Origin: Jiella soli
GTDB taxonomy: Bacteria > Pseudomonadota > Alphaproteobacteria > Rhizobiales > Rhizobiaceae
DNA: 64,000 nucleotides
Assembly (NCBI RefSeq): GCF_020615385.1
Contig: NZ_JAJAVB010000022.1
Coordinates: forward strand, 216,735-280,734
Reading direction: 5' to 3'
In this document: piece by piece, positions 53,895 to 62,320 of the stretch
How positions within the stretch are numbered: the stretch's first letter is position 1
How the letters are laid out: every line of letters begins with the position of its first letter
The notes under the pieces: generated by a model
What the model was told of the DNA's origin: nothing
The model's input: the letters and a program-made list of their open reading frames with translations, nothing else
Database searches by the model: none
Position numbers and translations under genes: made by a program

Positions 53895-54785
53895 ATGAGC
53901 GACGTCCCGAGCGTCCTGTCCGCCGGAACGCGGCGTGGGGAGGGCGCGGCGACACTGGCCGACGGCGCCGCGGCCGTGGAGCGCCGGCCGGCGCGTCCCG
54001 CCCGCCGCTCCTCGCGCTTCGGCTTTCGCAAACCCCTGCCGCGCGCGCTCGAACTCACGATCGCGCTCGGCGCCAGCGCTGCGCTTCTCCTCCTATGGGA
54101 GGCGATTGCCCGGCTCGGCTTCGTCAACACGCTGTTCTTCCCGGCCCCGTCTGACGTCGCCGCCGCGATGGTCCGCATGTTCGCCGACCAGCACCTCGCC
54201 TGGCATGCCGGGGTATCGACGCTCCGGGTCTGGTCGGCCTTCCTGCTCGCCGCCGTCATGGCGATCCCGATGGGCATCCTGATGTCGAGCTACAGGGTGA
54301 TCGGCGCGGCGTCCGAGCCGGTGATCGACTTCATCCGCTATCTGCCGGTGCCGGCGCTGGTGCCGCTCGCGATCATCTGGTTCGGCGTCGGCGAGGAGAC
54401 CAAGATCTTCCTCCTATGGCTCGGCACGTTCTTCCAGCTGGTGCTGCTCGTGGCGGACGACATGCGCCGCGTGCCGCAGGAATATATCGAGATCACCCAG
54501 ACGCTCGGCGGCCGACCGCGCCAGATCCTGCGCGACGTCGCCTTCCGGGCGATGCTGCCGAACCTCGTCGACAATCTGCGCGTCACGCTCGGCTGGTGCT
54601 GGACCTACCTCATCATCGCCGAGATCGTCGCGGCCTCCAGCGGCATCGGCTTCGTCATCTGGGCGGCGCGCCGCTACATGAAGACGCCGGAAGTGATGGC
54701 CGGCGTCGTCCTGATCGGAATCATCGGCCTTGCCTCCGACCAGATCCTGCGGGCCGTCCATCGCCGCATGTTCCGGTATCTCTAG
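53895..54785 (+). CDS. ABC transporter permease (SsuC/TauC-like)
   Basis: A 296-residue inner-membrane permease with a polar, Arg-rich N-terminal tail (about 1-50) and six hydrophobic segments. The cytoplasmic coupling loop is EYIEITQTLGGRPRQILRDV (about 196-215). GGGAGAG precedes the ATG at 53895. It ends one base before the ATPase gene. Confidence 0.92.
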   Translation: MSDVPSVLSAGTRRGEGAATLADGAAAVERRPARPARRSSRFGFRKPLPRALELTIALGASAALLLLWEAIARLGFVNTLFFPAPSDVAAAMVRMFADQHLAWHAGVSTLRVWSAFLLAAVMAIPMGILMSSYRVIGAASEPVIDFIRYLPVPALVPLAIIWFGVGEETKIFLLWLGTFFQLVLLVADDMRRVPQEYIEITQTLGGRPRQILRDVAFRAMLPNLVDNLRVTLGWCWTYLIIAEIVAASSGIGFVIWAARRYMKTPEVMAGVVLIGIIGLASDQILRAVHRRMFRYL

Positions 54786-55571
54786 ATGTCGACCTCGGTT
54801 GCCCCCTATCTCGTCTTCGACGGCGTCACCAAGCGGTTCGGCGACATTCCGGTCGTCGAAGCCCCCTTCGACTTCGCCATCGCGAAGAACGAGTTCGTCG
54901 TGTTTCTCGGGCCCTCCGGCTGCGGAAAGACCACGCTGATGCGGATGATCGGCGGCCTCGACGAGCCGTCTGGCGGCGAAATCCTGCTGCAGGGCGCGCC
55001 TGTCGGCCCGCCCGACCGGCGCCGCGGCATGGTGTTCCAGTCCTATTCCTCCTTTCCCTGGCTGACCGTCGCCGAGAATGTCGCCTTCGGCATGAAGTAT
55101 CGCAAGGATATCGGCGAGGAGGAAAAGCTCGCCCGGCGCGACCGCTATCTCGACCTCGTCGGCCTCTACGAGTTCTCCGACGCCTATCCCTCGCGCGTCT
55201 CCGGCGGCATGCGCCAGCGCATCGCGATCGCCAGGACGCTCGCCGCCGGCTCCGACGTCCTTCTGATGGACGAACCCTTCGGCGCGCTCGACGCCCAGCG
55301 GCGGGAGGGCCTGCAGGTGCAGCTCCGCAAGATCCAGAAGCGCGACGCCAAGACCATCGTCTTCGTCACGCACGACGTGGAGGAGGCGGTGTTTCTCGCC
55401 GACCGCGTCGTCGTCTTCACCAAGCGCCCGGCCTCCGTCGCCGCGGAAGTGGACGTCGGCGCGCGTCTCGGCCCCGACCGGACGCTGGAGCTTCGCGAGA
55501 GCGCCGAATTCTTCGCGCTGCGCAACGAGCTTCTGCACCTGCTGCGCTCGGCGGCCGGCGAGGACGACTGA
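54786..55571 (+). CDS. ABC transporter ATP-binding protein (SsuB/TauB-like)
   Basis: A 261-residue ATPase with Walker A GPSGCGKTT (about residues 39-47), Q-loop FQSYSSFPW, signature SGGMRQR (about 139-145), Walker B VLLMDEPFGALD and switch His in VTHDVEEA. It powers import through the adjacent permease. The stop overlaps the next ATG by one base (TGATG). Confidence 0.93.
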   Translation: MSTSVAPYLVFDGVTKRFGDIPVVEAPFDFAIAKNEFVVFLGPSGCGKTTLMRMIGGLDEPSGGEILLQGAPVGPPDRRRGMVFQSYSSFPWLTVAENVAFGMKYRKDIGEEEKLARRDRYLDLVGLYEFSDAYPSRVSGGMRQRIAIARTLAAGSDVLLMDEPFGALDAQRREGLQVQLRKIQKRDAKTIVFVTHDVEEAVFLADRVVVFTKRPASVAAEVDVGARLGPDRTLELRESAEFFALRNELLHLLRSAAGEDD

Positions 55572-56329
55572 TGGCCGGGCTCGACTTTGACGGAAAGACC
55601 GTTCTCGTGACGGGCGCCAGCCGCGGCATCGGCAACGGCATCGCGCAAGGGTTCGCCGAGGCGGGTGCGCGGCTGCACATCTGCGCCGAGACCGATCAGG
55701 TGTTCGAGGCGGCGAAGGCGCTCGGGGCGACGCCGCATCGCTGCGACGTCTCCCGCAGCGATGAGATCGCGGCGATGATGGCGGCGACCGGGCCGCTCGA
55801 CGTCCTCGTCAACAATGCCGGCCTCGAGCTGATCACGCCGCTCGACGATCAAAGCGCCGAGAACGAGGCGGCGGTGCGCCGCATCCTGGAGATCAACGTC
55901 GTCGGCACCTTCCTCGTCACCGGCGCGGCGGTTTCGGCGATGGCGGCGGGCTCTGCCATCGTCAACACGGCGTCGGTCTGGGGCCGGGTCGCCGAGCCCT
56001 GCTTCGGTGCCTATGTGGCTTCGAAACACGCCGTCATCGGGCTCACCAAGACCTTCGCCAAGGAGCTCGGCCCGAAGGGGATCCGCGTCAACGCCGTCTG
56101 CCCCGGCTGGGTGAGGACCGAGGCCTCGATGCGCTCGCTCGGCAGAATGGCGGAGCGCGCGGGCGCCGAGCGCGAGGCGCTTCTTGCCGACATCGTCGGC
56201 GCGCAGGCGCTTCCGGGCCTGATGGAGCCGCGCGACATGATCGGCGCCTATCTGTTCCTCGCCTCGGATCTCGCCGCCAACATCACCGGCCAGAGCCTCG
56301 GGGCCGATCGGGGAGAAGTGCCATGGTAA
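55571..56329 (+). CDS. Short-chain dehydrogenase/reductase
   Basis: A 252-residue NAD(P)-dependent oxidoreductase. TGASRGIG (about residues 14-21), NNAG (about 80-83) and the catalytic YVASK are all present, with Ser in NTASVWG. The acidic or Arg residue that decides cofactor choice is not clear. It is translationally linked to the ABC genes, so its substrate is probably the imported compound or a product of it. Confidence 0.9.
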   Translation: MAGLDFDGKTVLVTGASRGIGNGIAQGFAEAGARLHICAETDQVFEAAKALGATPHRCDVSRSDEIAAMMAATGPLDVLVNNAGLELITPLDDQSAENEAAVRRILEINVVGTFLVTGAAVSAMAAGSAIVNTASVWGRVAEPCFGAYVASKHAVIGLTKTFAKELGPKGIRVNAVCPGWVRTEASMRSLGRMAERAGAEREALLADIVGAQALPGLMEPRDMIGAYLFLASDLAANITGQSLGADRGEVPW

Positions 56330-57057
56330 ACACCGAACCGCCCGTCCATCACGATTCGCACCAGGGCCGCCGGGTCATCGTCACCGGCGCCGGATCCGGC
56401 ATCGGCCGCGCCGCCTTCGAGGCCTTCCGCACCGCCGGTGCCCGGACGATCGGCCTCGACGTGAAGCCTTCGCCGGCTCCCGCGCTCGACTGGGTCGTCG
56501 CCGACCTCACCGATGAGGCGGCGATCGTTGCCGGGGTCGCGCAAGCGGTCGCCGCCTTCGGGGGCCTCGACGTCCTCGTCAATTGCGCGGGGATCGAGAT
56601 CGACGCGCCGATCCGCGAAATCGACGTCGCGGACGTCGACCGGATGATCGCCGTCAACCTGCGCGCGCCGATGCTGGTGACCCGCGAGGCGCTGAAGGGC
56701 ATGGGCAAGGGCGGCCGCATCGTCAACGTCGCCTCGGAACTCGCCTATCTCGGGCGGCCCAATGCCTCCGGCTATTGCGCGACCAAGGCCGGCATCCTGT
56801 CGCTGACCCGCTCCTGGGCGCGCGAACTGGCGCCGGACATCCTGGTCAATGCGGTGGCGCCCGGCCCGGTCGACACGCCGCTTCTTGGCTTCGGCGCGAT
56901 GAGCGAGGCGCAGAAGGCGATCGAGACCGCCAATCCGATGGGCCGCATCGGCAGACCGGAAGAGGTCGCGCGGGCGATCCTGTTCCTCGCCGCGCCCGAG
57001 ACGAGCTTCACCACCGGACAGTGCCTGAGCGTCGACGGCGGCGCCGCCATGCACTGA
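56323..57057 (+). CDS. Short-chain dehydrogenase/reductase (second of pair)
   Basis: A 244-residue SDR with TGAGSGIG (about 21-28), Asp in GLDVKP (suggesting NAD+), NCAGIE and catalytic YCATK with Ser in NVASE. The C-terminal GQCLSVDGGAAMH is typical of the classical family. It overlaps the previous SDR by seven bases. Having two SDRs suggests either two successive oxidations or a heteromeric enzyme. Confidence 0.9.
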   Translation: MVNTEPPVHHDSHQGRRVIVTGAGSGIGRAAFEAFRTAGARTIGLDVKPSPAPALDWVVADLTDEAAIVAGVAQAVAAFGGLDVLVNCAGIEIDAPIREIDVADVDRMIAVNLRAPMLVTREALKGMGKGGRIVNVASELAYLGRPNASGYCATKAGILSLTRSWARELAPDILVNAVAPGPVDTPLLGFGAMSEAQKAIETANPMGRIGRPEEVARAILFLAAPETSFTTGQCLSVDGGAAMH

Positions 57058-57086
57058 CACATCAGAAAATCCACCGAGGACGAAAC

Positions 57087-57860
57087 ATGAACGACAGCGT
57101 GATGATGGCCGAACTGACCTGGCCGGAGTTTCAGGCGAAGGTCGATGCGGGCGCCGTTGTGTTCCTGCCGCTCGGCGCGACCGAGCAGCACGGCCCGCAC
57201 ATGGCGCTGAACGTCGACGTGGTGCTGCCGACCGGCGTCTGCGAACGCGTCGCCCGCAATATCGGCGGCCTCGTCGCCCCTTGCATTCCCTATGGCTACA
57301 AGTCGCAGCCGCGCTCCGGCGGCGGCGAGGCGTTTCCGGGCACTGTCAGCCTCGACGCCAACACGTTTTCGCTGGTCGTCCGCGACGTGGTGCGCGGCCT
57401 CGGCCACAAGGGCGTGAAGAAGATCGTCCTGGTGATCGGCCATTTCGAGAATGCCTGGCCGGCGGTCGAAGGCCTCGATCTCGGCCTGCGGGAACTGCGC
57501 CGCGACGGCCTTACCGACATCGAGGCGATGCGGCTCGAATATTGGGATTTCGTCGAGCGGGCGACGCTGGACAGGCTCTTCCCGGACGGCTTTCCCGGCA
57601 CCGAACTCGAGCATGCGAGCCTGCTCGAGACCTCGCTCATGCTGCTTCTGCGACCCGACCTCGTCGACATGTCGAAGGTGCCGGACGACGGGCCGGCGAA
57701 ATTCCCGACCTTCGACCGCTGGCCGGTGCCGGAGGGCTTCGTGCCGGCTTCGGGCGTGCTGGCGCGGGCCGAGGCGGCGACCGCCGAAAAGGGCGAATGG
57801 CTGATGGCCGACCATGTCCGGCTGATCACCGAAGCCGTGAAGGCCGAGTTCAAGCTGTGA
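57087..57860 (+). CDS. Creatininase-family amidohydrolase
   Basis: A 257-residue cytoplasmic hydrolase closely following Pseudomonas creatininase. The metal ligands E33, H35, D44, H119 and E121 lie at the same spacing as in that enzyme (offset by one), in TEQHGPHM, NVDVVL and GHFEN. YGYKSQPRSGGGEAFPGT (about 69-86) is the conserved substrate-side loop, and W153 matches one pocket tryptophan. The second pocket tryptophan of creatininase (residue 174 there, from memory) is T172 here. The enzyme should open a cyclic amide; creatinine is possible but not assured. Its stop overlaps the next GTG start. Confidence 0.9.
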   Translation: MNDSVMMAELTWPEFQAKVDAGAVVFLPLGATEQHGPHMALNVDVVLPTGVCERVARNIGGLVAPCIPYGYKSQPRSGGGEAFPGTVSLDANTFSLVVRDVVRGLGHKGVKKIVLVIGHFENAWPAVEGLDLGLRELRRDGLTDIEAMRLEYWDFVERATLDRLFPDGFPGTELEHASLLETSLMLLLRPDLVDMSKVPDDGPAKFPTFDRWPVPEGFVPASGVLARAEAATAEKGEWLMADHVRLITEAVKAEFKL

Positions 57861-58816
57861 GGGATCTCGCCCGCTTCCAGCCACTGGATTCCGGCGCCGT
57901 CCCGCGCTTCGCCGGACCGTCCACCTTCATGCGCCTGCCCATCGCGACGCCCGCGGAAGTCGACATCGCGCTCGTCGGCATCCCCTTCGACGGCGGTACG
58001 ACCAACCGGACCGGGGCGCGCCATGGCCCGCGCGAGATCCGCAACCAGTCGAGCCTGGTGCGCCGGGTCCACCATCAGACCATGCGCTCGCCCTTCGATC
58101 TCGTGCGCATCGCCGATTGCGGCGATGCGCCGGTCAATCCGGTGGATCCGGCCGAGAGCCTGGAGCTGATCGCCGGCTTCTACCGCGCCATCGCCGAGGC
58201 CGGCGCCGTGCCGCTGACGGCCGGCGGCGACCATCTCGTGACCCTGCCGGTCCTGCGCGGCCTGTCGAAGGGTGAGCCGCGCGGCCTGATCCACTTCGAC
58301 GCCCATTCCGACACCTATGACGACTTCTTCGGCAACCGCTACAATCACGGAACACCCTTCCGCCGCGCCGTCGAGGAAGGGCTCCTCGACCCCAGGCGCA
58401 TGGTGCAGATCGGGCTGCGCGGCGCGATCTCGGACGCGGCCAATTACGACTTCGCCAAGGCCGAGGGCATCCGCCTGATCTTCATCGAGGATCTGATGGC
58501 GCGCGGGGTGTCAGATGTCATGGCCGAGGCGCGCGAGATCGTCGGCCGGCGGGAGACCTACGTCACCTTCGACATCGACGTTATCGATCCGGCTTTCGCG
58601 CCCGGCACGGGCACGCCCGAGATCGGCGGCGTCTCGACCTTTCAGGCGCAGGCGCTGGTGCGCGAGCTCGCCGGGGTCGACATCGTCGGCGCCGACCTCG
58701 TCGAGGTCTCCCCGCCGCTCGATCCGAGCGGCATGACCGCACTGACCGGCGCCACCATGCTCTTCGAGCTCCTGTGCGTCGCCGCCGAGGCGAGTGCGCT
58801 GCGCCAGCCGGTCTGA
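57857..58816 (+). CDS. Ureohydrolase (agmatinase/guanidino-acid hydrolase family)
   Basis: A 319-residue binuclear manganese enzyme of the arginase fold, releasing urea from a guanidino compound. Metal ligands are H126 in GGDH, D148, H150 and D152 in HFDAHSDTYD, and D239 and D241 in FDIDVIDP. The substrate loop around 63-80 and the tail cannot assign agmatine, guanidinobutyrate or another guanidino acid. The GTG start overlaps the creatininase-like stop (GTGA), so the two are made together. A sequential pathway, ring opening and then urea release, is the obvious inference. Confidence 0.9.
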   Translation: MRDLARFQPLDSGAVPRFAGPSTFMRLPIATPAEVDIALVGIPFDGGTTNRTGARHGPREIRNQSSLVRRVHHQTMRSPFDLVRIADCGDAPVNPVDPAESLELIAGFYRAIAEAGAVPLTAGGDHLVTLPVLRGLSKGEPRGLIHFDAHSDTYDDFFGNRYNHGTPFRRAVEEGLLDPRRMVQIGLRGAISDAANYDFAKAEGIRLIFIEDLMARGVSDVMAEAREIVGRRETYVTFDIDVIDPAFAPGTGTPEIGGVSTFQAQALVRELAGVDIVGADLVEVSPPLDPSGMTALTGATMLFELLCVAAEASALRQPV

Positions 58817-58896
58817 CCACCACCCACCTTTCCGTCTCTCCCGCACGGCGCCCCGGCAACCTGCCCGGCGCCACGTGTCCGATCGCCGCGAAGCTG

Positions 58897-58920
58897 CGCG
58901 AAATCTGCGCTGATTTCGCG
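58897..58920. promoter_or_regulatory. Nine-base perfect inverted repeat
   Basis: CGCGAAATC and GATTTCGCG around a six-base loop, 80 bases after the ureohydrolase stop and directly upstream of the promoter at 58931. It may be an operator (for the MarR regulator at the right edge, for instance) or a transcript-end hairpin for the upstream operon. Confidence 0.55.
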
Positions 58921-58930
58921 GCTGCAGCAC

Positions 58931-58958
58931 TTGTCAGCATGCCGATCATCAGTATCAT
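58931..58958 (+). promoter_or_regulatory. Sigma70-like promoter for the molybdenum hydroxylase operon
   Basis: TTGTCA (58931-58936), a 16-base spacer and TATCAT (58953-58958), 157 bases before the large-subunit start, in the 298-base gap between the two gene blocks. It suggests that the hydroxylase genes can be transcribed separately. Confidence 0.5.
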
Positions 58959-59114
58959 GACGATCTGTGGTGTCTTCCGGAACGGGATCCCGGCGGCGGG
59001 CCGGCGCGCCACCGGCACGGTTCCTGCCTGTCGTGGCGGGACTACCCGGAACGCTCGCGCCGATCCCGCCCCGCCGGGTCCGGCACGCATTCGCGAGACG
59101 GCGAGAGGAAAGAT

Positions 59115-61493
59115 GTGGATCACGCGATGGACGATGCTTCGCAAGCAGCACAGGGCCCGGCTTCACGGCAGGGCGTCGGAGCCTCGGTCGAGCGGCTGGA
59201 GGACGGCCGCTACCTTGCCGGCCGCGGCCGGTTCGTCGCCGACATCAAGCTTCCCGGCATGCTCGACATCGCCTTCGTCAGAAGCCCGCATGCCCATGCC
59301 CGCATCCGCGGGTTCGGCAAGCCGGACGGATGCGACGACACGGTTTTCGCGGCGGCCGATCTTGCCGGCGTCAAAGGGATCCGCGCCGATTCCGGCCTGC
59401 CCGGCTTCCGCTCCTCCGTCCAGCCCATCCTCGCGGCCGAAAAAGTGCGCCATGTCGGCGAACCGATCGTCGCCTGCCTCGCGACCAGCAGGGCGCGCGC
59501 CGAGGATCTCGCCGAGAGCGTGACGGTCGATTTCGAGGAACTGCCGGCGGTGTCCGAGATGACGCGCGCGCGAAGCGCAGACGCCCCGCTCCTGCACGAA
59601 CATTGGGACGAGAACGTCTTCCTGGAGACGGCGGTCGACACCGGCTTCGAAGCCAGCATCCGGAAAGCCGCCGCGGTGGTGAAGCGGACCTATCGCACCG
59701 CCCGCCAATGCATGGCGCCGATGGAGGGTCGCGGCGTCGTCGCTACTTGGGACAATCAGGCCGAACAACTCGTCATCTATACGTCCACACAGATGCCGCA
59801 CATCGTGCGCACCGGGCTCTGCGAATGTCTCGGCCTGGAGCACAGCCGCATCCGCGTGATCCCGCCGGATGTCGGCGGCGGCTTCGGCTACAAGGGCGTC
59901 CTGTCCAGCGAGGAGGTCTTCGCGGCATGGGCGGCATACACCCTGCGCCGGCCGGTGCGCTGGATCGAGGACCGGCGCGAGCATCTGACCGGCGGGGCGA
60001 ACTGCCGGGAGCACCATTACGAGATCACCGGCTATGCGGCAGCCGACGGCACGCTGCTTGCGGTCGACTGCGAGGCGATCGTCGATTCCGGCGCCTATTC
60101 GATCTATCCCTTCTCCGCCTGCCTCGAGGCCGCGCAGGTCGCCAGCATCCTGCCCGGCCCCTACCGCATGGCGGGCTATCGCTGCCGGACCTGGTCCGTC
60201 GCCACCAACAAGCCGCCCATCCTGCCCTATCGCGGCGTCGCACGGACCGGCGTGTGCTTCGCGATGGAACTGACGATGGACGCGCTGGCGAAGGAGCTCG
60301 GCATCGAGCCGCACGAGATGCGGATGAAGAACCTCGTGCGGCGCGAGGACATGCCCTTCACCAACATCACCAACAAATATTTCGACAGCGGCGACTATCC
60401 CGAAGCGCTGCGGCGGGCCGTCGCGGCCATCGACCTTCCCGCGATCCGGGCAAGACAGCGGGCCGGCGAGCGGATCGGCGTCGGCTTCTCGATCTTCTGC
60501 GAACAGGGCGCACACGGAACCTCCGTCTATGCCGGCTGGGGTATTCCGATGGTGCCGGGCGCCGAGCAGGCCGGCGCGCGCCTGACACCGGATGGCGGCC
60601 TGGAACTGAGAGTCGGCGTCCAGAGCCACGGCCAGAGCCTGGAGACCACCCTCGCCCAGATCGCGCATGAGGAGCTCGGCGTTCCGATCGACCGGGTCCG
60701 GCTGATCCATGGCGACACGGCGCTGACGCCCTATTCCACCGGCACCTGGGGCTCGCGCTGCGCCGTGATGGCCGGCGGCGCGGTCGCGAGCGCGACCGCC
60801 AAGCTTGCAGAACGGGTGAAGACGATCGCCGGCCATCTCCTGCAGATCCCGGCGGAGGACGTCGTGCTCGCGGACGGCTTTGCCCGCGCGGGATCCGGCC
60901 AGGGCGAGGTCTCGCTCGCCGAGATCGGCCGCCTCTGGTATCTCGCGCCCCAGCACCTGCCGGCCGGCGCCGAAATGGCCGGGCTCGAGGTCACCGAGGC
61001 CTACAAGCCCAAGCGCGACAGCGGCACCTTCTCCTATGCCTGCCACGCCGCGGTCGTCTCGCTCGACGCGGAAACCGGCGGCGTCGAACTCCTCGACTAT
61101 GTCATCGTCGAGGACGGCGGCGTCCTGATCAACCCGATGGTGGTCGACGGCCAGGTCTTCGGCGGCGCGGCGCAGGGGATCGGCACCGCCCTCTACGAGG
61201 AGATGGCGTTCGACCCCGCGGGCCAGCCCATGGCGGCCACCTTCGCCGATTACCATCTGCCGGGCGCCGCCGAGATCCCGAAGATAAGGATCGAGCACAT
61301 GGAGACGCCCTCGCCGCTGACCCGCTTCGGCCAGAAGGGCATCGGCGAGAGCGGCGCGATCGGCCCGCCGGCGGCGATCGCCAACGCCGTCAACGACGCG
61401 CTGGCCGATCTCGGCGTGAGCGTCTCCTCCCTGCCGATCAAGCCGGAAACCGTGCTGCGGGCGCTCGCGGCCCGCCGAAAGGTCGCCGCATGA
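59115..61493 (+). CDS. Molybdenum hydroxylase large subunit (xanthine dehydrogenase/CoxL-like family)
   Basis: A 792-residue molybdopterin-cytosine-dinucleotide-type subunit. The N-terminal domain covers about 18-135. Cofactor blocks are PPDVGGGFGYKG (about 251-262) and PYRGVARTG (about 373-381), and the base Glu is in GQKGIGESGAIG near residue 740. True CO dehydrogenase has a VAYRCSFR loop; here the equivalent lacks Cys, so the substrate is an organic compound, probably an N-heterocycle or aldehyde. The GTG at 59115 has GAGG six bases upstream; an ATG at 59127 is possible. Confidence 0.9.
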   Translation: MDHAMDDASQAAQGPASRQGVGASVERLEDGRYLAGRGRFVADIKLPGMLDIAFVRSPHAHARIRGFGKPDGCDDTVFAAADLAGVKGIRADSGLPGFRSSVQPILAAEKVRHVGEPIVACLATSRARAEDLAESVTVDFEELPAVSEMTRARSADAPLLHEHWDENVFLETAVDTGFEASIRKAAAVVKRTYRTARQCMAPMEGRGVVATWDNQAEQLVIYTSTQMPHIVRTGLCECLGLEHSRIRVIPPDVGGGFGYKGVLSSEEVFAAWAAYTLRRPVRWIEDRREHLTGGANCREHHYEITGYAAADGTLLAVDCEAIVDSGAYSIYPFSACLEAAQVASILPGPYRMAGYRCRTWSVATNKPPILPYRGVARTGVCFAMELTMDALAKELGIEPHEMRMKNLVRREDMPFTNITNKYFDSGDYPEALRRAVAAIDLPAIRARQRAGERIGVGFSIFCEQGAHGTSVYAGWGIPMVPGAEQAGARLTPDGGLELRVGVQSHGQSLETTLAQIAHEELGVPIDRVRLIHGDTALTPYSTGTWGSRCAVMAGGAVASATAKLAERVKTIAGHLLQIPAEDVVLADGFARAGSGQGEVSLAEIGRLWYLAPQHLPAGAEMAGLEVTEAYKPKRDSGTFSYACHAAVVSLDAETGGVELLDYVIVEDGGVLINPMVVDGQVFGGAAQGIGTALYEEMAFDPAGQPMAATFADYHLPGAAEIPKIRIEHMETPSPLTRFGQKGIGESGAIGPPAAIANAVNDALADLGVSVSSLPIKPETVLRALAARRKVAA

Positions 61494-62320
61494 AGCCCGT
61501 CGCCTTCGACTACGATGCCGCCGCTTCGCTCGCCGACGCCCGCGAGGCGCTGGGCGCGCGCGGCCCCCTCGCAAAGATCGTCGCCGGCGGACAGTCGCTC
61601 GGCCCGATGCTGAACCTCCGTCTGGCACGCCCTCAGGCCCTCGTCGACGTCTCGCGCCTCCCTTACCTGCGCAGGGTGAGCGACGAGGGAGAGACGCTGC
61701 TCTACGGCTCGGGCGTCACCCATGCCGAGATCGAGGACGGGATCTTTCCCGACCCGACGCCCGGCTGGCTTCCCGCCATCGCCCGGCGGATCGCCTACCG
61801 CGCCGTCAGGAACCGCGGCACGATCGGCGGCAGCCTCGCCCATGCCGACCCCGCCGCCGACTGGGTGGTGACGCTGACCGCGCTCGGCGCGGAACTGGTC
61901 GTCGTCGCAGCAGCCGGCACCGCCACGCTGCCGATGACGGACTTCATCCAGGGGCCGTTCGCGACCGCGCTCGAACCGGGCGACGTCCTCACCGGCGTCC
62001 GGCTGCGCAAGCGCGGCCCCTCGGCCCGCTGGGGATACTGGAAGTTCACCCAGAAGATCGGCGAATTCGCCAAGGCCAGCGCCGCCGTCCTGATCGACCC
62101 GGAGCGCGCGGAGATGCGGGTCGTGGTCGGCGCGATCGAACGCCCGCCGATCGTGCTGCCGGAGCCGGAGGCGCTCATCGCCGATCCGGACCGCATCCTG
62201 TCCGCCCTGGAACAAGCCACCGTGTCGAACCCGCCGGCCACCCTCGCCCTTCATGCCGCAGCCGTTCGCCGCGCCATCGCCGCGGCCACATCGCCGAACG
62301 GCAAGGAATCCGCCTCGTGA
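61490..62320 (+). CDS. Molybdenum hydroxylase FAD subunit (CoxM-like)
   Basis: A 276-residue FAD-binding subunit with AGGQSLGPMLNLR (about 32-44) and TIGGSLAHADPAAD (about 110-123), the two flavin motifs of the family. It passes electrons between the iron-sulfur subunit and an acceptor. It overlaps both neighbours by four bases, so the three subunits are translated as a unit. Confidence 0.92.
   Translation: MKPVAFDYDAAASLADAREALGARGPLAKIVAGGQSLGPMLNLRLARPQALVDVSRLPYLRRVSDEGETLLYGSGVTHAEIEDGIFPDPTPGWLPAIARRIAYRAVRNRGTIGGSLAHADPAADWVVTLTALGAELVVVAAAGTATLPMTDFIQGPFATALEPGDVLTGVRLRKRGPSARWGYWKFTQKIGEFAKASAAVLIDPERAEMRVVVGAIERPPIVLPEPEALIADPDRILSALEQATVSNPPATLALHAAAVRRAIAAATSPNGKESAS

Noticed and set aside
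59163-61628. 821-codon minus-strand open frame opposite the molybdenum hydroxylase
   Set aside because: Antisense shadow of a gene with complete cofactor motifs.
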